Shown piece by piece: positions 55,184 to 64,000 of a DNA stretch of 64,000 nucleotides. Both the position numbers and the translations under genes were made by a program. Under the pieces are notes generated by a model, which was not told the DNA's origin, made no database searches, and saw only the letters and a list, made by a program, of their open reading frames with translations. The first letter of the stretch is position 1, and every line of letters starts with the position of its first letter. This stretch comes from Euglena gracilis (Eukaryota; Euglenida; Euglenophyceae; Euglenales), in the NCBI GenBank assembly GCA_039621445.1, contig CP154954.1:21650954-21714953 (forward strand), in the 5' to 3' direction.

Positions 55184-58158
55184 ATGGCCGCGGAGTTCGA
55201 CCCGGACGCCCTGCTGGACTCCCTCGTCCTGCCGCCCCCCGCGGACGACGTGGACGCCCTGCTGGAGGCGGCCCTGACGGAGTGCACCCCGGCCCCGGGT
55301 CCGCTGCCCCCACCCCCCTGGTCCATCGCACACGCAAACACCACCCGCGCCTAAACCAACCACTGGACCAGGCACTCCAAGCCCCCCCCCCCCCCGGGGG
55401 GGGTTGGTCGTGGGTACAGGCTGAATGATGGCACCATTGTATGGCCGGGTGTGGGAAGGGTCACCCCTGGTCCGGCCGGGGTCGCCAATGCATCTCGATG
55501 GAAGAACACAAATGGCGCAAAGACGGGAGGGGTGGAGCAGGACGGGGGGGGGGGGCTGTGACATACATTGTTAGAGGTTGCCGTTGAGGGCAGGGGTTCA
55601 GGTTTGGGATAGGATTAAGGCTTTGTATCCAGTTCAGGGTGAGGGACCAGGTTAGGGCTGGTGTGACGTCGGTGGTGGGAAGGAAGCGGCCACAGAAATC
55701 ATCCATAAATCTTCCGCCATTTCAGCCTCAATTCAACCTCTGCCAAATCGGGTTGGATTCCGTAATTCTTTGGGGCAAATCACAAATTGCTTTTCTGACT
55801 TCTGCGGTGTGTCACCACCTTGCAGACTGCATTGTGCTCGCCCAAAAAGCACACCGGCCAAAGAACCATCAATGACACCAGTTCGGCTGTGTTTACCTCT
55901 GTTTGTTGCTTTCTCAGACCCGCCGAAACCAGCAGTGCTCGATCGAGCCGTGTCGTCCACAACTCCACAGCCCAGTATTGCCCCCCCCCCACGCATTGTT
56001 GTTTTCGTGCTGGCTTCGGCTTCGGCTTCGGCCTTGCTTCGCTCCCCCCTTGGGGTCTGGTTTCCCTGCCCCCATACCCATCCATTCCCCCACCCAGTGG
56101 CAATCAGCCAAACCGTCCACTGCCCTCCCCAGGGCCCCTCGGCCAGGGCTTTCAAGAATCCCTGAAACCCCATGGTTGGGGGGGAGTCAGCCACCACCCC
56201 ACCCACGTCCTGATGAAGGGGGGGGGGGGGCGACAATCCCCACCCATAGGCTTTCCCATATTTCCCGGGCGACGATTTTTAGGTCAAAATTTCCTTGCTG
56301 TGGTGGGTGGGCGGGGTCGACCCACCCTCCCCCCACCTCCCGGTTGGCCACACCCCTGCCCCCCCCCCCGTCTCAGGGCCGGTGGCTGACCCTGTGCCCG
56401 ACGCCTTCGCCCCAGTGCCTCCTGACCCTCCTCCCTGGCTGACGGGTCTCTCCCTCCGCCGCCTTGACCCCCCATAATTTTTTTTTGGAAAATGGAAGGT
56501 TTTCGGACCGACCAAACCCCAGCACCTGACTCCCCACCAGCCTCTGACCACAGACACCTGAATGAAGTTTTCGCAAAAGCATCATTCTGGGGGAGGGTTC
56601 CTGCAATGAGGATTTCGGGTATCAACTCATAATGGTGATACGGTCGCGTATATTCTTCAAATTCAAGTATTTTATGGTTGGTGACCTGGGAAGGGGGGGT
56701 GGCGGCTGGGGGAGCATAAAGCACCAAGAAAAAATTGGACCCCAAAAATGCCCCGCAAAAGCAGGAGCGGGTGGTGCCCCCCACTTCCCCCGGTTCCTGA
56801 AAAAGAAAAGCTTTCGATCGAAACATATGCTCTGCCCCAACACAGTGCTCTTATGCCTGCAACCCCGGCCACCAGCAGCGAACCTTCTTTCGTTGCCCTC
56901 CCCCCACGTCTGCAGCCGACGAGTTCCACGCGGAGGATTTTGCGCCGCCGCTAGAAGATGTGCTGCAGGCCACCGCGGCTGCCCAGGGCCTCGCTCCTCC
57001 AACCCTGTATGGTGCTTTGGGGTTTGTTTTGGGTGTTTTTTTCTGGATTTTCTTGCTTCTTTTCAATTTGGCGAAGTTCACTGATTTGTTGTTGTTTTCT
57101 CCGCCAGGTTTTTTCCTCCTCGAATTTCGTATTTTGTCCAGTGAAATTGTTCCAATATCATCTATTCTATGAAAATTCGCATTGTGGAATTTTGATGAGT
57201 GGCAAAGCCACAAAGAAGATTTTGCAGTTCTTTTTGGCATATTTGGCTCCAAAGTCCTTGAAGACTGTTCTTCTTTTCCACTCGCGTTTTGGATCCCATT
57301 GTGTTTCTTCCCTCTTTGTGAATGTCATTATGCACATGCATATGAATGCACACCAGAGGGTCAGATCCAAACCATAAAGAATTTGTGAAGAGTACTGCGT
57401 GGTGCTGTGTTACTCGGTTGTGCATTCCATTGTGATGTGCATTAAAAACTGAAATGGAGCGGAGACAAGTGCATGAGGTACAGGACAGAACGGAGCTCCT
57501 CCCAGCTCTCTGCCTTGTTGTTCTGTGTTTAATTTCATTTCTGCTGCAGGCCTCCCGAGGCCCAGGGTGCAGCAGACTACGACCCAGTATTGCCCACACC
57601 TGAGGCTGCGGGGGACGTACCTGTTCACACCTACACCCGCACCGAGCCGGCTGGCCAGGCAGCATCGATCCGCTTTCCAGGTGTCACATCCCCCTCGTTC
57701 TGAACAGCCAATGTGCCGTGCATTTTCCAGTATAATACAGCAAGTTTCCCAGAGTCATATTTATGTTTATATAGAAGGATTACCATTTATTTTTTGCTGA
57801 TGGTAGAGCACAATCAGGCATGACAACAAGAACAAGCTGCACGCACACCGAAGAAAAAGTATTGGATATGATTGGGTAAATGAGAAAAAAGCAGTCTTCA
57901 GAATAATTGGTTATTTTTTTGGCAGAATGAGCCAGTATGGCACAGGATGCCAAAAGCACCCCGGTGGAGGGCTGTGTATTTGGAAACGTGGGGCTTGGCT
58001 TTGGGGAAGCATTTCATGCTGCCAGGTCTGCATCGCTTCTCTACCCTGGACGAGGTGCTGGGGCGTTTCCTGGTGCGCAGCATAGCGCTGGAGGTCTCTG
58101 TGGTGCCAACCAAGCTCCTGCACCGCCCCCGCTTCCCTCTGCCTCCAATCCAACGCCC
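55184..58158 (+). CDS. Gene C, N-terminal exons (function unknown)
   Basis: Exon 1 reads MAAEFDPDALLDSLVLPPPA, then DDVDALLEAALTE. Exon 2 reads DEFHAEDFAPPLEDVLQATA. Both are acidic with short hydrophobic clusters, like transactivation or docking segments. Exon 57550-57680 reads LPRPRVQQTTTQYCPHLRLR and ends RLARQHRSAFQ. Exon 57926-58158 reads NEPVWHRMPKAPRWRAVYLE, then STLDEVLGRFLVRSIALE. Its donor is at 58158 (phase 2, needed by the next exon); 58093 looks natural but does not keep frame. I do not recognise a domain in this half. Confidence 0.65.
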
Positions 58159-61100
58159 GTTTTATCCGTGGCCTCTGAAATTATTCTTGTGCAGAGGAAT
58201 CCACACATTGCATTAATATGCCAACGCGTATTTAATTATGTGTTATGTGTTATTTTTCTCTCAATTTGAAGCACATTTTCTGATTCCAGGTGTTTCATCC
58301 CAAGTGACAAGTGTTTTCCCAACTCGCCCACACGCAAAGGCTTGATACCAGATATGGGTCTGGGGCTGAGGGTTGGCAGGGACATTGATGCAGGTGAAGT
58401 GATCTTTCACGAGAAGGTGTGTTGCACGAATGTCTTCTTTCTGGATATACGTTTAATTCCACCATTTGGATATGTTTTGAATGCATATTATATATTATAT
58501 ACAATATATTATATATTATTCTATTATATATGTCATATTTAAAAATGGTATATATATTATATTATACATATTATATTTTATATTATTATATATTATATAG
58601 TATATACACCACATGTTATAACATATACATGTTACACATATATTATATGATATATGTATATTATATATGTGTATGTGTGTTATTTGATGGGTGACAATAT
58701 ATCAGCAATAAGAACTCCACTGACAACCCTCTGGCAAGGCAGATAATGGGAAGGTAATATTGCATACAACCGGTGCCCCAGGCCGCCTTCGCGGTGGTTA
58801 GCAGCGACGCCAGCCCCGCCTCCTTCCTCCCCGCCTACCTCGCCCTGCGGGCCGGCCCCCTCCACGCCGCACTGGGGCCGCTGCTGGCCGGCCTGCCCCG
58901 CGATGCCAGCGTGTCTCCGGTATGTGTGTGTAATGTATGGTATGTACAGTATGTACGGCGCGTGTATGTAATGTATGGTATGTACGGTACGTGCCTTCAA
59001 CGGTCTCCAGTATATGTACGTAATGTACGGTATGTTCGGTAGGTACGGTATGTGTGGTACATGCACGCATGTATGTATGGCACGTGTCTCCAGCGTGTCT
59101 CCGTACCGCCCACCCCCTTTTTTGTGGCATCAAGACCAAATTTTGGTGACAAAATTATTGGCATATGTCATGCAGGCTTGCTTGTGCTTGAGTCAACCAC
59201 TTCATTTTCAGATCTGTGGTTCGATATTGAACATTCCCTTGGGAATTGATTATGGTTGTGCTGGAGGAGAGGGTTGCAAGCGGGCAAGTGGTGTGCCCAG
59301 GGTCCCGGGGTGTTCCAGGAATTGGTACCCAAAAAAATGACCTGACCCCAGGGTTTGATATAAGGAGGGTGTAAGGCTTTGGGGGGGCTGGGTCCTGACC
59401 ACTCCTCATTTCCCAAGGGGGGTCCTGACCGAACCCAGGGGTACCTGCTCCCCCCCAAGGTTTTCTTCCGGTTGGCAATTTGGACAAGTTTTTTTGCCAA
59501 AAGTGTCCAAAGTTATATGTTGGGTCTGCGTTGGGGGGGAACCGGCCCCTCAAAAAATATCATCCAGCCGCCCATCCCCTCCCCGGGGGGTCTTAGTGCC
59601 ATCCGTCATATCATTGCGGTCAGTGCCATACGCCATGTGGTTACAGTAAGTGCCATACCCCAAACGCCATATGGATGGTCAGCCCCCCTGGTCCAAGGAT
59701 CGATATAAGGAGGGCGTGCGGAATTTAGGTGGGTGTTGCCCCCACCCCCGGATCGGAGGGGGTCCAGACCACCCCCCTCCACCTGCCAGTAGGGCCTGGA
59801 CCGATCGTACCCAGGCCACCCCCAAAAAAGAGCACTTTTTTTTTCCTTCTAGCACTTCACGCCGAAGATCTTTTTTTTGCATTTTTGACAAATTTTTGCC
59901 CAAAATGTGCCCAAAATGGCACTTCTGGCGGTTTTGGGGGTCAGAATTTTTCGGCCCAGCACAAAGCGCTGGGCTGAAAATCGGACACCCAGATTGCGCA
60001 ATTGTTTAGGTGGGGGGGTCCCCCCCACCCCCCCTCCTGAACCGAATCCAGGAGTCTGAACCCCCACCTGCCCTCTTTACCCCTCCCAACACAGGCGGAG
60101 AGCCAGGCCCTGACGGCCGCGTTCAACGCCCTGCCTTTCGCCCAGCGCGGCGGGCTGGCCGCGGCGGACCTCCTCGCGGCGTACGGCGGGTTCCGCGGCA
60201 ACGGGCTGGAGAAGCGGGTGCAGTTTGTGGACGGCCGGCAGGAGCGGCCCGCCAAGGTGTGCAGGGGGGCTGGGCGGGGCCTGGAGTCTCCCCAATAACG
60301 TGGCTTGATCAAGCTTAATTTGAAGTTGAGGCCGACCCCCACCCCCACCAGGGAGAGCTGCAGGGGTTGCCCCGGGCAGGCACCCAAGGGGGGGGGGACA
60401 GCGAGACCCCCCGGGTGGTCGAATCAACCCGGTGTCCTTGGCCCCACGTGTCCGACAAAATGAATGTGATTTGCTACTGTTGTTAATCAGAAAATGGCAT
60501 TTGCTTTTTCTTTCCCGCCCTCTCGCTCCCCCCCCCCTATCTGTCGGTAGGATTTTCAGGAGCACTCTTCCCACCCCCCCCACCCCCCCGCCACAGGCCA
60601 ACGTGCATTGCCTCTTCCCCCTCGCCTCCCTGCTGAACCACAGCTGTGCCCCCACCCAAGCCGTAGCCCCCCCCCCCCCCTGGACTGGTTCCCCCCCCCC
60701 GTCCACAGCATGTGTGGCCTGGGGGGGGCAGGGGGCAACGGTCTGCCGACCCAACACGGGCTGCACGATCAACCTGCTGGACGTCCCAACCCCCGGCCAG
60801 GGGATGGCCAGCGAGTCGGTCCAACTTGTGTGCCGGGCGACCCGCCGCATCCCCCGGGTGTGATTTGGGGTTCACGTGGGGGAGGTGTAGGTGGGTGAGT
60901 GGGTGGGTATGTTGGAATAGGCGTTGAGTGCCGTTGATTTGCTTTTCGCCAGTTTTCTCATGTTCAGCATCAACGATTATCTCGTTTCAGAAGCAACTTT
61001 GGGAGTTTGTGTCCATATTCCGTTTTCCCTCATTATCTTGGCGTCCCATTCTTAAGGGTGAGGTGCTGCAGATGGTCAGAGCTGACAGTCAAATGAAAAA

Positions 61101-63024
61101 TGCAAAAAGCAGGTTTTTCACCAAAAAGGCATGATGTGTGAAATCTCATGAATAAATCAATCATGACCAGGCTTGTGCTTAGTCGGGTGCCTACCCCACG
61201 GGGGGGGGGGTGCTAGGGGCAGGCACCCCATAGCACACGATCCGACCCCCCCCCGGGGGGGTAGGGTTTTGGGGGGTGCCTGCCCCTAGTAGGCACCCCC
61301 CTCCGACCCCGGCGCCGGGGGTCCGGAAACGGCCATTTTCAATGAAAATTTCTGTTTCCGGCCCGGACCCCTATCCCCCCGGGGGGGGGGGGGTGCCTGC
61401 TAGGGGCAGGCACCCTATAGCACCCACCCCCCCTCCCCCCCTGGTTGGTAAGCACAAGCATGATCATGACCATGCAAGTCTATTCTTCCCAAAATAAATC
61501 ATGTCAAATCAAGTAAAAAAATTGTTATTGGGGTTTTTTGTCTGACAATTTTTTTTTAAGTTGAAGCGCAACAAAGCATGTAAAAGTGTCATTGTAGTTT
61601 TTACCTTCCTCCCCGTCTCACGTGTTGTCTGAACCACACATTTTCTTAATTATCACCATCAAGTAGTCGACTGCTGTTTTTTTGCCTCCCAATATGTATC
61701 CCAAGACGAAGATCATACATATGCTCTGGAATTGATAGTTTTGGAGCCAAGTCATACAGTTACCTCTGTCTTTCTACAGTACCAGAGAAAATTTTCCTCC
61801 GGGAAACCGTTTCAAACAACAAAAAGTTGCGTGAAAAATACAGAATGGAAATTCGTCCTTGACAGGGTAGAATGAAAGGCCATCCCCCCGCAGGGGTTGC
61901 CTGCTTGGGCAGGCACTCCAAGGCACCCAGATCCCCCCAGGGGGGTTGAGGCACATGGCCAAAAGTGCTTGGGCACTCAGCCAAGGCACTTCTGGCAAAG
62001 GTTTGTATACCTCCCCCTCTAAGTCCAGCGAGTGAGCTTGTCCAACGACCCCCCCCCCAGTCAGATGCGGTCTTTTTGGATAGCCTGTTCATTGGCATGT
62101 TTGTGGAAACAGCTCTGCAAAAAAGCGTGGCAAGAGGAAGATTGTGATTCGGAATCTTTTTCAATGACCGTTGATGGAGATCGCAAGGAATCATTTCGCG
62201 GCGTTGTTCCGAGCTTGGGCGGGGAGGACCTTTTGGATGAGAGGTCCTTCCGCTCTTCCAGGGGGCAGCGCTGCACATGAGCTACCTCGATCCCCAAGAA
62301 TTGCACGACCAGGGCTCGGTCTGAGGGGAATGCGGGAGTCAAATGGTTTTTGGTGGCCGAGTGTGTGGGTAGGTGGGTGGCTGAGTGGGTGGGAAAAGAG
62401 GGGGAAAATGGTCATGGGGGGGCAGTGGGGTTCTTCGAGGGTCTTCGGGGGTGAGGGATTGGTGCCAAGGGATGAGCAATGCCACGATAGGAAATTTTTT
62501 TGGGGCATGGGTTGTGGTGCCTCCGTTGAAGGCAAGTTCAGTAACTTCGTGCAGCTCTTTCATTTGTGTCGCATCAGCAACCCGTGTCCATCCACAACGG
62601 ACGCATTTCACGGCGTTTGCCCTTCCTGTGGCAATGTTCCCCCCTTTGGCACTCCCGGGGGCCGCATGCCCCTCACGTCCAGTGTGGGTTCAACCCCTCC
62701 CCATCCCCAGGGTTTGATATAAGGAGGGCGTACATGGTTTAGGTGGGGGGGTGTCCCCCCCACCCCCCCCCCTCCTGGCCTGCAGGGGGGGTCCGGACCA
62801 CCCCCCCCCACCTGTCTTTATATCGAACCCTGCCCATCCCCCCCCCCCACAGCCAACTGGGCCCGGTTTGGCTGCCACCAAGCCCTGGGCCCGGCCCCCC
62901 GGCCCAGCGCCGGGCGGCCCTCCTCTCCGCCCGGGGCTTTGACTGCCGGTGCGAGGCGTGCCGGGCGGAGCTGCAGCCGGGGGCCAGCACGGGCGGCCGG
63001 TTCCGCCTGTGCTGGCGCCGCTGA
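55184..63024 (+). CDS. Gene C: SET-domain protein (putative lysine methyltransferase)
   Basis: Ten exons in matching phase: 55184-55298, 56916-57011, 57550-57680, 57926-58158, 58290-58416, 58782-58919, 60095-60256, 60597-60857, 62262-62318 and 62908-63024 (TGA). The total is 1437 nt, 478 residues plus stop. The first half is acidic, then basic and helical, and not recognised. The second half is a SET domain: GLGLRVGRDIDAGEVIFHEK (N-terminal SET), an alpha-helical insert, SLLNHSCAPT (SAM and pseudoknot motif), MSYLDPQEL (catalytic Tyr region) and a post-SET GFDCRCEACRAEL. This order is typical of SMYD-like and other insert-containing SET enzymes that methylate lysines on histones or other proteins using SAM. 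No MYND finger is visible. The start ATG at 55184 has purine and G context (GCGGGATGG). Confidence 0.82.
58290..60857 (+). CDS. Gene C, SET core exons
   Basis: Exon 58290-58416 contains CFIPSDKCFPNSPTRKGL, then IPDMGLGLRVGRDIDAGEVI, the opening strands of SET. Exon 58782-58919 is an Ala/Leu-rich helical insert. Exon 60095-60256 gives AESQALTAAFNALPFAQRGG and ends in AAYGGFRGNGLEK, resembling the region before the NHS motif. Exon 60597-60857 gives ANVHCLFPLASLLNHSCAPT, a Pro-rich insertion (about 15 residues, C-run encoded), and CRPNTGCTINLLD, then CRATRRIPR. The Pro-rich stretch could be a 45-bp retained intron, but splicing it would break the frame. Confidence 0.8.
58475..58690. repeat. AT-rich (TATA)n-type low-complexity tract
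   Basis: About 200 bp of ATATTATAT-type sequence in the gene C intron after exon 58290-58416. It ends before a GTGTATGTGTG stretch. Confidence 0.85.
58920..59105. repeat. GTATGTACGGTACGTG minisatellite at a splice donor
   Basis: Degenerate repeats of GTAATGTATGGTATGTACGG begin exactly at the donor of exon 58782-58919 (CTCCG, then GTATGT). AGCGTGTCTCCG, the last bases of that exon, recurs at about 59092-59103. Confidence 0.7.
59349..59760. repeat. CAGGGTTTGATATAAGGAGGG fragments
   Basis: Two same-direction starts of the M6-type element: CAGGGTTTGATATAAGGAGG at 59349 and a diverged GATCGATATAAGGAGGGCG at about 59700. Neither has its right terminus nearby. The piece between contains TGGGTCCTGACC repeats and a CCATATGGATGG palindrome. 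Confidence 0.5.
61168..61462. mobile_element. hAT-like MITE with exact 8-bp TSD (family M relative)
   Basis: This 295-bp element has termini CAGGCTTGTGCTTA and TAAGCACAAGCATG, inverted over 13 of 14 bp. It is flanked by exact ATCATGAC repeats (61160-61167 and 61463-61470). The interior has GGTGCCTGCTAGGGGCAGGC palindromes analogous to, but different from, those of family M, so it is a sister subfamily. It is inserted in a gene C intron. Confidence 0.9.
61877..61990. mobile_element. Truncated family M fragment
   Basis: It contains GTTGCCTGCTTGGGCAGGCA, CTCCAAGGCACCCAGATCC and GCACATGGCCAAAAGTGC, collinear with the left half of family M. The ends are missing. It lies in the same gene C intron as the previous element. 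Confidence 0.65.
62262..63024 (+). CDS. Gene C, catalytic-Tyr and post-SET exons
   Basis: Exon 62262-62318 reads GAALHMSYLDPQELHDQGS, in phase with IPR before it; G-x-x-L-x-x-S-Y-x-D is the SET C-terminal motif. The last exon, 62908-63024, reads RRAALLSARGFDCRCEACRA, then ELQPGASTGGRFRLCWRR and TGA. GFDCRCEAC plus a final Cys supplies the usual post-SET zinc ligands. An acceptor at 62852 (CCCCACAG) is stronger in pyrimidines but puts the post-SET sequence out of frame, so I prefer CCCGGCCCAG at 62907. Confidence 0.78.
62708..62832. mobile_element. 125-bp MITE with exact 8-bp TSD in last intron of gene C
   Basis: It begins CAGGGTTTGATATAAGG and ends TTTATATCGAACCCTG, an inverted pair. It is flanked by exact CCCATCCC repeats (62700-62707 and 62833-62840). 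C and G runs inside are complementary, so it folds end to end. The duplicated C-rich target lies 67 bp upstream of the chosen acceptor at 62907 and 12 bp upstream of the alternative one at 62852. Confidence 0.9.
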
Positions 63025-63391
63025 GGCCAGCACCACAGCGACGCTTTGGGGGGGGGGGGGCACTTTGGTGGAGTTGGTCGGTTGCCAGGGAGGGGAGCCT
63101 GGTCAGGACAGAAGTATACAATTCATTATATAAATAATAATAATATAATACAATATATTTATATATTATTACAATTATATAATATCATGTAAATATAAGT
63201 ATGATATGTGGTAATACAATGCAAGGTGGTAATGCAATCCAGCAGGTACAACGTTGCCGTGCCACCTGCATGCGAGCATTTTACAGGAGGTCAAACAGTC
63301 ATTTAAGGTGTTTGAAGCTCCACATTTAGCAAAAAGATTCAATGGATCAATGAGAATTCAAACATCGTCCACCAAATCCACCGTTTGCCAT

Positions 63392-63490
<99 letters not shown>

Positions 63491-64000
63491 CACACACACT
63501 CACAAAGAAATGGCAATGATGGATTTGGTAGACGATGGTTGAGTTTTCAATGACCCATTGAATGTTTTGGTAAATGTGGAGCTTCAAACATTTTAAATCC
63601 CTCTTTGACCTCCTGTAAAATGGCTTTAAACAGCTTGAATGGTGCAAATGGCAAATAATATGTGTCTTTTGATATGATGGGGATCCCATGCTCTTGGCTT
63701 CAGCAACTTCTCCAACAAGAACCTAAAACTGAGGCACCGGAATTGTAAATTACAATTGAATTGACAAAGGTTGTGATTTCCCCGCAGTTTCACCTTTTAG
63801 CATGTTCAATTTTCACATTCAGAGCAACTGTCCCACAATAGACATAGATTTTTTTTTAGATCCCACCTGTATTTTTTTAAATTTCTCTATGATTTTGTCA
63901 ACGCCATTGTATTTTCTCAAAAAGGTTTTTTGCATCCATCATTTTAACTGTCCTTTGAATTTTTTTGTCCAATATTTTTCGACAAAATTTTCTCGCAGTG
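63025..64000. other. Downstream non-coding stretch
   Basis: After the gene C stop there are AT-rich runs (63120-63200), the palindrome-flanked CA microsatellite (63279-63625), and T-rich sequence to the end of the window. No exon is recognised. Confidence 0.55.
63279..63625. repeat. Inverted repeat flanking a (CA)n microsatellite
   Basis: The left arm (about 63279-63395) begins CATTTTACAGGAGGTCAAAC. The right arm (about 63508-63625) ends with the near-complement GACCTCCTGTAAAATG. The arms are about 115 bp and roughly 80-85 percent identical by eye (for example GTTTGAAGCTCCACATTTA against its complement). About 105 bp of (CA)n with one AAAC break lies between (63396-63502). Confidence 0.85.

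Overview
This is a window of eukaryotic nuclear DNA, very probably from a protist or alga. Coding sequence is a few percent of the 64 kb. It lies in short GC-rich exons (about 40-280 bp) bounded by GT and AG, and separated by introns of up to several kb filled with microsatellites, C/G runs and transposon-like repeats. I see no bacterial operons, rRNA, tRNA or CRISPR arrays, and I cannot name the genus. I assembled three genes, all on the + strand, by requiring each exon's reading frame to be continued by the next acceptor.

Gene A (about 4.9-29.3 kb, 5' end not found) is a repeat-motif protein. It has a small N-terminal GDD-type module, then Phe-x-Pro and Val-Phe-x-x-Leu-His motifs of a kind I associate with uncharacterised, often flagellum-linked, protist proteins. 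Gene B (35.5-53.5 kb, 21 exons, about 750 residues) is a ubiquitin-pathway protein: a ubiquitin-like domain, a coiled coil, a complete UFD1 core, a PPC-like beta domain and a C-terminal zinc-finger array. Apart from the N-terminal Ubl, this is the plan of the plant UFD1-zinc-finger (PRLI-interacting factor K type) proteins. Gene C (55.2-63.0 kb, 10 exons, exactly 478 codons plus stop) is a SET-domain protein with NHSC, SYLD and post-SET Cys motifs.

The mobile fraction is the most unusual part. Two 3.0-kb elements (6709-9712 and 11723-14770) share terminal inverted repeats but carry different sets of internal GCGC-centred hairpins. A 3.16-kb element (19907-23065) has CAGGG termini, an 8-bp target duplication and a 162-bp internal satellite. 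At least five small elements have CAGG or CAGC ends, and four of these have exact or near-exact 8-bp duplications, as hAT-type non-autonomous elements do. Most lie in introns.

The intergenic stretches (1-4919, about 29.3-35.5 kb, 53.55-55.18 kb and after 63.02 kb) hold only repeats and low-complexity DNA that I can recognise. Several microsatellites touch splice sites, and the splice donors depart clearly from GTRAGT.
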